10,458 nucleotides of DNA, taken from JAHFUI01 sp041485905 (lineage in GTDB: Bacteria; Acidobacteriota; Vicinamibacteria; Vicinamibacterales; CAVVIG01). The notes under the pieces were generated by a model that saw nothing but the letters and a program-made list of their open reading frames with translations, was not told the DNA's origin and ran no database searches. This document shows, in pieces, positions 1 through 6,489 of this stretch (positions are counted from its first letter, which is position 1; every line of letters begins with the position of its first letter). Location: the NCBI GenBank assembly GCA_041485905.1, contig JBGPKK010000160.1, positions 1-10,458 of the forward strand. Reading direction: 5' to 3'. Made by a program: the position numbers and the translations under genes.

Positions 1-92
1 CGCGACAGCAGTTGCTCGGCGGCGCAGCGGCTCTCGCAGTCGGCGCGGCGCTGTTTCTGGCAAACGACACGTTCCGTCGACGAGCCCGCTGA
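1..92 (+). CDS. C-terminal fragment of an unidentified protein (5' end outside window)
   Basis: The frame starting at base 3 is open from the window edge to a TGA at 90-92. It gives about 29 residues: an Ala/Gly/Leu-rich hydrophobic stretch (LLGGAAALAVGAALFLA) followed by a basic tail ending RRRAR. This looks like the last transmembrane helix of a membrane protein with a positively charged cytoplasmic end. Too little is present to name a family. The reading frame rests on composition and on the stop lying before the next gene's leader, so it could be chance. Confidence 0.45.
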   Translation, partial: RQQLLGGAAALAVGAALFLANDTFRRRAR

Positions 93-209
93 GCGCGCCG
101 AGTTCCGCACCTCTTCAAACCTCCCACCCTTTGCCGCTCTGTAACCTTCGGTGCGAACTGCTTCTCCTGTGTGTGAGCTCGCGCTGTCGAGCGGGCCGAG
201 GTGGTCAAG
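93..209. other. Intergenic region upstream of the secreted barrel-like protein
   Basis: About 117 bp lie between the end of the partial gene and the chosen ATG at 210. I see no good sigma-70 promoter pair. A TTGCCG at 131-136 has no matching -10 at the proper distance. A purine-rich Shine-Dalgarno-like GAGGTGG occupies 198-204, five bases before the ATG at 210. No hairpin terminator was recognised after the stop at 92. Confidence 0.4.
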
Positions 210-1136
210 ATGAAAGTGGCACTCTCGCTCACGTTGATCGCGTGTCTCGTGGCGTCGGCACGGCCGGTGACCGCTCAGGCGCGCGTGCGCAAACTTGCGA
301 CGGGGACCGAAATTCTCGTGTTCAAGGACGCACCGGCTGGCAGACGGTATGTCGTGCTGGCAGACGACGAGTCGGAACTCACGGTTCTGAATGTGACCGA
401 CCCGAGACTACCGCGTGCCGCGAGGGACGTGTTGCGCGCCCTGGCAGCACACCACCCGAGCTACTTTGCGGTTGCCGATAAGCACGAGTCGTTTGTGAAC
501 GGGACCGTGCGCGTGGCGCCGGACGGCGTGTTCGTGGCCGATCGGAAGGTCGTCGATCTGGGACAGGTCATCGAGCACATCGCGCGAGCCGATGTCGCTG
601 GGATCGCCGGTCCCGGGGAAGCTCCCTTCACGACCGATCGCCCGGTGGAGATCGGTGTCGGGACCGGCGGTGTGATGTCGTGGGCCGGCAGCGGCGGCGA
701 CCTGCGCGTCACGGTCACCGTCCCGCGTAGCGAGCGGCGTTCAATTGAAGGTTTCGCGGGAATCTACCGCGGCAGCGGCAACGACTTCTTCGACACCAGG
801 GGTGTCTACGGATTCCAGATCAAGCAGCAGATTGTCAGGGGCCGGCGGTCCGGCTTCGAGCCTTTTGCCACCTTTGGCGCCATGGGCATTGTCGCCCGCT
901 ATGAAACCTCTGATTGTCTTCAACGTTCTTGCGGGTATCACGTGTCCACACTCGTGCTACCGCCGTTTCTCTTCCTTGCGGGCGGGGGAGCTCAGTACAC
1001 GGTGACGCCGCATCTCGCCGTGCGCCTCGATGCGCAAGCGGGAATCGCGCTGTTCATCCCCGTCGGCGTGCGGGTGGCCGCTGGTGTGTCGATTCCGCTC
1101 GGCCGCGTCACTTCAAGCAGTCCGCCTCCGCGGTGA
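210..1136 (+). CDS. Secreted protein with beta-barrel-like C-terminal region, unknown function
   Basis: This encodes 308 residues. The ATG at 210 is preferred over the in-frame GTG at 201 because GAGGTGG (198-204) sits five bases before it and the product then starts with a clean signal peptide (MKVALSLTLIACLVASA, probable cleavage near TAQA). The first half (to about residue 165) is mixed and soluble-looking. The second half has alternating hydrophobic/polar segments with Gly and aromatic residues (YGFQIKQQI, FEPFATFGAMGIVARYE, FLAGGGAQYTV, LAVRLDAQAGIALF, VRVAAGVSIPLG), the pattern of transmembrane beta strands in small outer-membrane barrels. Two cysteines close together (DCLQRSCG) could form a periplasmic or loop disulphide. 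I do not recognise the family. An outer-membrane location is an inference from strand pattern only. The gene converges on the VOC gene with 8 bp between stops. Confidence 0.72.
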   Translation: MKVALSLTLIACLVASARPVTAQARVRKLATGTEILVFKDAPAGRRYVVLADDESELTVLNVTDPRLPRAARDVLRALAAHHPSYFAVADKHESFVNGTVRVAPDGVFVADRKVVDLGQVIEHIARADVAGIAGPGEAPFTTDRPVEIGVGTGGVMSWAGSGGDLRVTVTVPRSERRSIEGFAGIYRGSGNDFFDTRGVYGFQIKQQIVRGRRSGFEPFATFGAMGIVARYETSDCLQRSCGYHVSTLVLPPFLFLAGGGAQYTVTPHLAVRLDAQAGIALFIPVGVRVAAGVSIPLGRVTSSSPPPR

Positions 1137-1144
1137 TTGTCTCC

Positions 1145-1954
1145 CTATTTCGCTGGGGCGAGGTTTTCGGTCAGCTCGATGTAGGTGCCCCACGGATCGG
1201 TCAGAAACGCGATCGCCGTCGTCGTGTTCTGAACTTTCGTGTACGGGCGATCCATCTTGATACCCGACGCCTCGAGTTTCTTGATGAAGGCTTCGAGCCC
1301 CTTCACTTCGAACCCGATGTGATCGAGCGAGCGTCCTTTCGTGCCGACGACGGACGTGTCGGCCTTCGAGAAGGTCAGGTTGACGCCCGGCAGATCGGCG
1401 GCATCGAACTGCGCACGCTTGCCAGGCTTGGCCCCGAACGTCTTCGCGTACCACGCCTGCGTCTCGAGCGGCGCCGCAGTGAAGAAATGCACGTGGTGCA
1501 TCTTGATGGGCGCGTCAATTGTCGCGTCCTCAATGATTTCTATCTTCACCTCGTCTGGTCCGGTGATGTAGCCTTGTTTGCCGTCCGGGCGCACGCCCTT
1601 TTCCCACTTCACGCCTCCCGCTTGCCACTTGGCCATCCACGGCTGCAGATCCTTCACGAGGAAGCCGAAATGATCGACCGTCGATCCGACCGTGCCGCCC
1701 GTCGGTTCCGCTTTGCGCAGCATCACGAACGTGCCGGGAAACTGAATCAGCTGCAGCGGGCCGTTTTGCACCGGCATGCCGCCGAGCATGGCGAAGAATT
1801 TCTGCGCCGCGTCCACATCGCGCACGGTGAGGTGAATATGACCCTGGGCCACGCCCGATTCGCCCGGAGGCGCAAGCTGAGCCTGCGCGCGCCGGTCTGC
1901 GACGAGTGTCAGCATGTAGATAGCGACAGCGATGGCGAAATATCTGTTGCGCAT
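1145..1954 (-). CDS. Secreted two-domain VOC (glyoxalase/dioxygenase-fold) protein
   Basis: This encodes 269 residues. The start at 1954 is chosen because AAAGGA lies about eight bases upstream on the minus strand and the protein then opens with a signal peptide (MRNRYFAIAVAIYMLTLV, cleavage near AQA). The frame stays open further upstream to 2065, but that extension runs through the intergenic repeat and is probably not translated. Two vicinal-oxygen-chelate domains follow. The first (about residues 37-135) carries GHIHLTVRD, VDHFGF and KIEIIE. The second (about 142-265) carries HHVHFF, LDHIGFEV and YIELTE. The His and Glu positions match those that hold a divalent metal in VOC enzymes, so both halves could bind metal. 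VOC proteins include glyoxalase I, extradiol dioxygenases and resistance proteins, and the reaction here cannot be assigned. Export is unusual for classical glyoxalases. Confidence 0.88.
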   Translation of the reverse strand: MRNRYFAIAVAIYMLTLVADRRAQAQLAPPGESGVAQGHIHLTVRDVDAAQKFFAMLGGMPVQNGPLQLIQFPGTFVMLRKAEPTGGTVGSTVDHFGFLVKDLQPWMAKWQAGGVKWEKGVRPDGKQGYITGPDEVKIEIIEDATIDAPIKMHHVHFFTAAPLETQAWYAKTFGAKPGKRAQFDAADLPGVNLTFSKADTSVVGTKGRSLDHIGFEVKGLEAFIKKLEASGIKMDRPYTKVQNTTTAIAFLTDPWGTYIELTENLAPAK

Positions 1955-1970
1955 GATGTGTCCTTTAATT
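1955..1970 (-). promoter_or_regulatory. Ribosome binding site of the VOC gene
   Basis: Reading the minus strand into the ATG at 1954, the sequence is TTAAAGGACACATC. AAAGGA is a good Shine-Dalgarno match about eight bases from the start. It decides the start in favour of 1954 over the upstream in-frame ATG at 2065, which has no such motif. Confidence 0.6.
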
Positions 1971-1990
1971 GTCCGGCAGCATGGACGGCT

Positions 1991-1996
1991 ATTGTA
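1991..1996 (-). promoter_or_regulatory. Possible -10 element for the VOC gene
   Basis: On the minus strand this reads TACAAT, five of six matches to the sigma-70 -10 consensus, about 37 bases upstream of the VOC ATG. At the 17-18 bp spacing the -35 region is poor (around 2014-2020, overlapping the arm of an inverted repeat). It is a weak candidate. Confidence 0.25.
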
Positions 1997-2009
1997 GAGC
2001 CAAAAAGGG

Positions 2010-2054
2010 GGACCGTGACACGGACGGTCCGGCTCAAGCCGGCTCAAGCCGGAC
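2010..2054. repeat. Compound inverted and tandem repeat, probably an interspersed palindromic element
   Basis: Three structures overlap. GGACCGT (2010-2016) pairs with ACGGTCC (2024-2030) around a 7-base loop. GTCCGGCT (2027-2034) pairs with AGCCGGAC (2047-2054). The 10-mer GGCTCAAGCC is directly repeated at 2031-2040 and 2041-2050. The element fills the divergent intergenic space between the VOC gene and the next operon. Its minus-strand reading (YVVSGLSRLEPDRP) resembles spurious N-terminal extensions I remember from predicted proteins of Vicinamibacterales. This suggests a multi-copy genomic repeat, but copy number cannot be judged from one window. Confidence 0.6.
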
Positions 2055-2090
2055 ACTACGTACACCGCGGGAAGATTCGTACGTGAGGGG

Positions 2091-2096
2091 TATAAT
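2091..2096 (+). promoter_or_regulatory. Candidate -10 box (TATAAT) for the rightward gene cluster
   Basis: A perfect TATAAT lies 43 bases upstream of the ATG at 2139, in an otherwise GC-rich intergenic region. No convincing TTGACA-like -35 is found 16-18 bp upstream (around 2068-2074), so the promoter may rely on an activator or on another sigma factor's spacing. It is the best promoter candidate for the rightward run of genes starting at 2139. Confidence 0.45.
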
Positions 2097-2138
2097 TCGG
2101 CTTCCGCTCCGTGGTTGGTGCGCGAAGGGAGAGCTCGG

Positions 2139-3149
2139 ATGACGAAGGGGACTCTGGCGGCCCTTGCCGCTGTCGTATCGCTGGCATCCGTGCCGGTCGC
2201 CGGCCAAACGGCCAGGCCTGCCGCAAAAGCGGGGAAGCCTTACCTCCCGCCGAAGACCCCGTGGGGCGATCCCGACGTGTCCGGCGTCTTCACGAACAAC
2301 GACGAGAGCAATATCCCATTCGAGCGCCCCGATCAGTTCGAAGGGCGGCGGCTCGAAGACGTCGGCGAAGACGAGCTGGTCGACCTTCGCGCGGAGCGCA
2401 ACCAGCTGGCGCTCGAGCGGGCCCCGCAACTGGGCGGCGCACCCGGCATCCATAATCCCGTCCACTGGTTCGAGAACTTCGACGCGAAGAACAGCCGCGC
2501 GTGGCTCGTGACCGAACCGGCCGATGGAAGAATTCCATCCACGACTCCGGAATCGCAGACGCGCGCCGCCGCGCGCGCCGAAGCGCGGCGAGCCGCCGGG
2601 CGCGGTCCGGCTGCCGGACGCGGATCAGCGGATTCTTACGAAGAGCGCAGCTTGTACGACCGCTGCATCACCCGCGGGCTTCCCGGTTCGATGATGCCGG
2701 CCATTTACGGTAATGCCTACCAGATTCATCAGGGACCCGGGTACGTGGCGATTCGCTACGAGATGGTGAACGAGACCCGCGTCATCCCGCTCGACGGCCG
2801 TCCGCACGTGGGATCGACGATCCGCGAGTACATGGGCGACGCGCGCGGTCATTTCGAGGGCAACACGCTTGTCATCGAGACGACGAATTTCAAGGACCAG
2901 ACGGCGTATCGAGGCGCCAACCCCGACGCGCTGCGGCTGATCGAGCGGTTCAAGCCGATCGCGCCCGATACGGTGGAGTGGTCCGTCACGGTCAACGACC
3001 CGACGACATGGATGAGGCCCTGGACGTTCGCGATGAATCTGACGAAGAAGGATGCCACTCAGCAGCCGTTCGAGTACGCCTGCCACGAGGGCAACTACGG
3101 GCTGAGAAACATTCTCAGCGCGGCCCGCGCCGAAGAAAAGACCAACTAG
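2139..3149 (+). CDS. Secreted hypothetical protein of an acidobacterial paralogue family
   Basis: This encodes 336 residues. The ATG at 2139 is chosen over the in-frame GTG at 2115 because AAGGGAGAG lies just upstream and the product then begins with a signal peptide (MTKGTLAALAAVVSLASVPVAG, cleavage near AGQ). No lipobox is seen. The mature protein has segments I recognise from a large unassigned family common in Acidobacteriota: PWGDPDVSGVFTNN, PFERPDQF, EPADGRIPSTTPE, SLYDRCITRGLPGSMMPAIY, VIPLDGRPH, GDARGHFEGNTLVIETTNF, DPTTWMRPWTF and FEYACHEGNYGLRNILS. The two cysteines in conserved segments (DRCITRG and YACHEGNY) could pair after export. An Ala/Arg/Gly-rich low-complexity insert (about residues 143-165) lies in the middle. 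No catalytic function is established to my knowledge. It ends 6 bp before the vWA gene, so it may be the first gene of the operon or an independent upstream unit. Confidence 0.85.
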   Translation: MTKGTLAALAAVVSLASVPVAGQTARPAAKAGKPYLPPKTPWGDPDVSGVFTNNDESNIPFERPDQFEGRRLEDVGEDELVDLRAERNQLALERAPQLGGAPGIHNPVHWFENFDAKNSRAWLVTEPADGRIPSTTPESQTRAAARAEARRAAGRGPAAGRGSADSYEERSLYDRCITRGLPGSMMPAIYGNAYQIHQGPGYVAIRYEMVNETRVIPLDGRPHVGSTIREYMGDARGHFEGNTLVIETTNFKDQTAYRGANPDALRLIERFKPIAPDTVEWSVTVNDPTTWMRPWTFAMNLTKKDATQQPFEYACHEGNYGLRNILSAARAEEKTN

Positions 3150-3155
3150 CTGTCG

Positions 3156-3950
3156 ATGCGCTATCACACGCGACGCGGAACCGTCCGGATCGGCAGGCTG
3201 GGCGTGTCGGCATGCCTGGCGCTCGTCGTCCTGACGTGCGCATGCGAGGCCCCTCGCCGGCCCGAACCTTCCGGACGCCGGAACGCCGGAGACGAGGAGT
3301 CTGCCGCTCCCTATCAGGCCGACATCGACGAGGGCCTCGGCGCCGCCGTCGCAATTCTCGTCGACACGTCCGGCTCGATGCGGGACAACGCTGCCGGCGA
3401 TACGCGGCCCAAATACGTCGTCGCGCAGGAGGCGCTCGAGGCGATGCTCGACGCCACCGACGCGTTCATCGCCAGGCGTCCGGAGTTTCCCATCAAGATT
3501 GGCATCTACAGTTTTTCGAGCTCCGTCCGGATCCTGCGGCCCATCCAACCCTACGATCGTGCGGCGATCCGGCTCGCGCTGGCGGGCCTGCCGCGCCCCG
3601 GCGGCGGTACGGCGATCGGCGAAGCGCTGCGCGAGGCCAGGCCCGATCTCTATCGCGCCGGCGTCTTCCGCAAATATCTGCTGGTGGTCACCGATGGAGA
3701 AAACACCAGCGGTCGCAGCCCCGACACGGTTGCGCGCGAGATCTTCCGCAAGAGCGAGGGAGCCGTGCAGGTCTATTTCGTGGCGTTCGATACACGCCCG
3801 GAGAAGTTTGCGTTTCTGAAAGACGTCGGCGGCGACGTCATCGAGGCGGGCACCGGCGACGAGCTTCGCAAGGCGCTCGACGGCATTTACCAGGGCAAAA
3901 TTCTCGCTGAGGCGCCCGGCGCCGGCGAACGGGAACCTGTCAAGAAGTAA
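3156..3950 (+). CDS. von Willebrand factor A (vWA) domain protein with intact MIDAS
   Basis: This encodes 264 residues. The ATG at 3156 is 6 bp after the previous stop; its ribosome site is weak. A basic N-terminus is followed by a hydrophobic helix (about residues 15-29, LGVSACLALVVLTCA) and then Cys30, giving a signal peptide or imperfect lipobox, so export with possible lipid anchoring is inferred. A vWA domain occupies about 63-250. The metal-ion-dependent adhesion site is complete: DTSGS (Asp70, Ser72, Ser74), Thr152 in GGGTAIGEAL and Asp180 in VVTDGENTSG. The domain should therefore bind a divalent cation and a protein ligand. vWA proteins act as scaffolds and often pair with AAA ATPases; an AAA gene lies later in the same run. 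The partner is unknown. Signal-sequence features argue for a periplasmic rather than cytosolic position. Confidence 0.9.
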   Translation: MRYHTRRGTVRIGRLGVSACLALVVLTCACEAPRRPEPSGRRNAGDEESAAPYQADIDEGLGAAVAILVDTSGSMRDNAAGDTRPKYVVAQEALEAMLDATDAFIARRPEFPIKIGIYSFSSSVRILRPIQPYDRAAIRLALAGLPRPGGGTAIGEALREARPDLYRAGVFRKYLLVVTDGENTSGRSPDTVAREIFRKSEGAVQVYFVAFDTRPEKFAFLKDVGGDVIEAGTGDELRKALDGIYQGKILAEAPGAGEREPVKK

Positions 3951-3978
3951 CGACGTCGTACGTGTCAAAGGAGACCCC
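3950..3978 (+). promoter_or_regulatory. Short gap with a 10-bp palindrome and a strong ribosome site before pspA
   Basis: The 28-bp gap begins with the perfect palindrome ACGACGTCGT (3950-3959) and ends with AAAGGAG (3967-3973), five bases before the GTG at 3979. The Shine-Dalgarno match is strong and supports the non-ATG start of the PspA gene. The palindrome may be an operator half or chance. No -10/-35 pair is visible. Confidence 0.5.
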
Positions 3979-4737
3979 GTGATTTTCCACAAGTTCTGGT
4001 CTGCCCTCGTGGCGCAAATCAACAAGGTCGCGAACCTGTTCTGGGAGGCCGATCCCGTGGCGCAGATGCGCTACGAGTACGACCGCGCGGTCGAGCAGCT
4101 CAAAGAGGGCCGCACCGGCCTGGAACAGTACCGCGGGCTGGTCGAGCGCGTGACGCGCCAGGCCTCCGCGAACCGATCGCACGTACAGAAGCTCGAGGCC
4201 GAGACCAAGGCCTATCTCAAGGCCGGCGATCGGGCGACCGCGTCGAAATTCGCGCTCGAGCTGCAGAAGGCCAAAGAGGAACTGGCGGCCAACGAACAGC
4301 AGCTGCAAATGCACGAGACGGCGTACGGCAACAACCTGAAGAAGATTCAGCACGCGAACGAAAAGCTGATCGAGCTGCGGGACAAGATCCAGAAGTATGA
4401 CGCGGAGCTGAAGATGAGCTCCGCCGAAGCGGAGATCGCCAAGCTCTCGGAGACGTTCGACATGAACCTGACGACGGATTTCGGGGAGATCGAAACCGTC
4501 ATCCAGCAGAAGATCGATCAGAATCGAGGCAAGGTCCGGGTCTCGGCCGATTTGTCGGAAAAAGGCATCGCCGAGATCAAGGCGGAAGAGCGCATGCAGG
4601 GTCAGCTCGCCGAGCAGGCGCTCCAGGATTTCGAGGTCGAGCTCGGCCTCAAGTCGCCCGAAACAACGCCCGTGGCCCAGACGGCGAAGGACCTGGGCCC
4701 GGCCGCCGAGAAGGCCGCCGAGAAACAGACGAACTAG
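3979..4737 (+). CDS. pspA: PspA/IM30 family membrane-remodelling protein
   Basis: This encodes 252 residues, starting with GTG behind a strong AAAGGAG site. The length is near that of Vipp1/IM30 and somewhat longer than E. coli PspA (222). The N-terminal segment MIFHKFWSALVAQINKVANLFWEADP is amphipathic, like the membrane-binding helix of the family, and is followed by the DPVAQMRYEYDRAVEQLKEG region. From about residue 27 to 220 the protein is almost wholly charged heptad-type helix (KLEAETKAYLKAGDRATASK, LQKAKEELAANEQQLQ), the long hairpin and helices typical of PspA. The family polymerises on stressed cytoplasmic membranes and is structurally homologous to ESCRT-III. The Ala/Lys/Glu-rich tail (about 225-252) is probably disordered. 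No PspF, PspB or PspC is encoded in this window, so this is not the enterobacterial psp operon. It sits between the vWA gene and the ABC binding-protein gene. Confidence 0.93.
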   Translation: MIFHKFWSALVAQINKVANLFWEADPVAQMRYEYDRAVEQLKEGRTGLEQYRGLVERVTRQASANRSHVQKLEAETKAYLKAGDRATASKFALELQKAKEELAANEQQLQMHETAYGNNLKKIQHANEKLIELRDKIQKYDAELKMSSAEAEIAKLSETFDMNLTTDFGEIETVIQQKIDQNRGKVRVSADLSEKGIAEIKAEERMQGQLAEQALQDFEVELGLKSPETTPVAQTAKDLGPAAEKAAEKQTN

Positions 4738-4746
4738 GATTGACAT

Positions 4747-6489
4747 ATGGCAAACGGACAGCCCAGACCGGCGTTCTACGTTGCGGTTCTGCTCGTGGTC
4801 ATCGGCCTCGTCGGCCTCGCGCTCTGGCGGTACGGCGCGATCGGTCCCGGCGGCGGACAGACCGGGCGACTCTCGAGCGAAGAGCTGAAGCAGATGAAAG
4901 GGGGCCCCGAGGCGCCCGACAGCTCGGGGATCACGACCGTCAAGGAATACAAGTACGTGGCCGCGGCGAAATTGCCGGCGGTCAAAGGGATCTCCAGCTA
5001 CAAGCCGATGGCCGATCGCACGGTTCGATTCGCGATCAACGTCTGGGCGGGCTGGAGTCCGATCATTTACGCGAACAACGGGTTCAAGCCCGGCAAAGTC
5101 TGGAAAACGCCCGGGGGCAAGGATTTCAAGCTCGAGCTCGTGCTGATCGACGACCCGATCGCGATGCGCGACGCGTACGCCGCCGGCAATCTCCACGTCG
5201 GCTGGGCCACGCTCGACATGCTCCCGCTGTTCCTGGAGGGGCTGCGCAAGGACACGCGCGTCATGCCGCGTGTCTTCCAGCAGGTCGATTGGTCGAACGG
5301 CGGCGACGGCATCGTCGTCCGCGACGCCGTCAAGACGATGGCGGATCTGCGGGGCAAGACCATCGTGCTCGCGCAGAACTCGCCGTCGCATTTCTTCGTG
5401 CTGAACGCGTTGATCAATGCCGGCGTGCAGCCCGCCGAGGTGGAGCTCAAGTTCACGCAGGACGCCTTCCAGGCGGCGGCCGCGTTCAACGCCGACAAGC
5501 GTCTGGCGGGCGTCGTGAGCTGGGCGCCCGACATCTACAACCTCGAGAAGGTGAAGGGCAACCACGTCCTCGTTACGACGTCGACGGCCAACAAGCTGAT
5601 CGCCGACGTGTGGTTCGCGCGGGCCGACTTCGCTAACGACAATCCGGACGTCACGGAGGGGCTGGCGCGCGGCATTTTCGACGCGATGCAGGACCTGAAG
5701 GCGCAGGACGCGAAGCAGAAGGTGGCCAAGCTGATGGCCACCGGGTATTCGATTCCCGAGAGCGACGCGCTCGGCATGCTCGGCGACGCGCACTCGACCA
5801 ACTACGCCGAGAACCGCGACTTCTTCCTCAACCAGAACAACCCCACCAACTTCGAGCGCACGTGGAGCACGGCGTACTTCCTCTACAAGAAGATCAACGC
5901 CGTGACCGAGCAGACGCCGTTCGATCAGGTGATGGATTTTTCTGTCATTCAGAAGCTCGGCGCGGAACAGAAGTACGCCAGCCAGAAGAACGAGTACGAC
6001 ATCCACTTCGCGCCAGCCAGCGCGGGATCGATCCAGGGAGAAAAGGACGAGATCCTGACCAAGACGGTCGTGATCCATTTCTTCCCGAACTCCTGGGATC
6101 TCAGCAAGAAGATCACGCGCAATGCGGATGGCAAAGAGGTGGAAGAGCTCTACGATCCCAGCGTGGGCTTCATCGTCGAGGAAATCGGGAAGCTCGCAGG
6201 GCAATACGGGGCGGCGCGGATCATCATCGAAGGGCACACGGACGGATCGATGAAAGCGCAGGTGCCGAAGAGCCTGGTGCAGGAACTGTCGTTCAACCGC
6301 GCGAATTCCGTGAAAGAAGCGATTCTCCGGAAGTTCCCCTCGCTCCAGCCCAATCAGTTCGCCACGGCCGGAATCGGGTGGGACCACCCGGCCGATGCCT
6401 CCGATCCGGAGAACCACGCGAAGAACCGGCGAGTGGAGGTCAAGGTCTACCCGGCGGAGGCGGGGGCGGCCCCCAAGGCCCCCAAGTAG
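4747..6489 (+). CDS. Membrane-anchored ABC substrate-binding domain fused to an OmpA peptidoglycan-binding domain
   Basis: This encodes 580 residues. The ATG at 4747 has AGGA seven bases upstream and lies 9 bp after the pspA stop. Residues 9-27 (AFYVAVLLVVIGLVGLALW) form one membrane helix, likely an uncleaved anchor. Residues about 90-385 look like a type 2 periplasmic binding domain of the TauA/NMT1/nitrate-sulfonate kind: TVRFAINVWAGWSPIIYANN, the LVLIDDPIAMRDAYAAGNLHVG core, MADLRGKTIVLAQNSPSHFF, and WAPDIYNLEK. A linker leads to an OmpA C-terminal domain (about 439-575) with HFFPNSWDLS, EGHTDG (Asp499), SFNRANSVKEAI (Arg518), GIGWDHPAD and NRRVEVKVYP. Asp499 and Arg518 correspond to the residues that grip diaminopimelate in OmpA-like proteins. 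It is probably the binding component for the permease and ATPase that follow. The ligand is unknown; phosphate-type annotation is possible by analogy with PstS-OmpA fusions, but the partner permease looks TauC-like. Confidence 0.92.
   Translation: MANGQPRPAFYVAVLLVVIGLVGLALWRYGAIGPGGGQTGRLSSEELKQMKGGPEAPDSSGITTVKEYKYVAAAKLPAVKGISSYKPMADRTVRFAINVWAGWSPIIYANNGFKPGKVWKTPGGKDFKLELVLIDDPIAMRDAYAAGNLHVGWATLDMLPLFLEGLRKDTRVMPRVFQQVDWSNGGDGIVVRDAVKTMADLRGKTIVLAQNSPSHFFVLNALINAGVQPAEVELKFTQDAFQAAAAFNADKRLAGVVSWAPDIYNLEKVKGNHVLVTTSTANKLIADVWFARADFANDNPDVTEGLARGIFDAMQDLKAQDAKQKVAKLMATGYSIPESDALGMLGDAHSTNYAENRDFFLNQNNPTNFERTWSTAYFLYKKINAVTEQTPFDQVMDFSVIQKLGAEQKYASQKNEYDIHFAPASAGSIQGEKDEILTKTVVIHFFPNSWDLSKKITRNADGKEVEELYDPSVGFIVEEIGKLAGQYGAARIIIEGHTDGSMKAQVPKSLVQELSFNRANSVKEAILRKFPSLQPNQFATAGIGWDHPADASDPENHAKNRRVEVKVYPAEAGAAPKAPK

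Noticed and set aside
1137..1144. Possible bidirectional terminator between the convergent genes
   Set aside because: Only 8 bp separate the stops, and no hairpin followed by a T-run is visible on either strand nearby.
1955..2065. Upstream extension of the VOC protein to an ATG at 2065
   Set aside because: The extra 37 codons run through the palindromic repeat, would bury the signal peptide, and have no ribosome site; the ATG at 1954 has AAAGGA.
914..2086. 390-codon plus-strand open frame
   Set aside because: It overlaps the end of the barrel-like gene and runs antisense through the VOC gene, whose two domains are unmistakable. No signal or domain is seen.
2625..4025. 466-codon minus-strand open frame
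   Set aside because: It is antisense to the secreted hypothetical and vWA genes, has biased low-information composition and no motif, and crosses three well-supported gene boundaries.
4740..4745. TTGACA resembling a -35 box
   Set aside because: It lies between the pspA stop and the next ATG, and there is no -10-like sequence 16-18 bp downstream; likely chance.
3940..6417. Very long open frame on the minus strand (825 codons)
   Set aside because: It lies wholly antisense to PspA and SBP-OmpA, both with clear families. Its translation is Arg/His/Leu/Val-rich without domains, as expected for the complement of GC-rich coding DNA.
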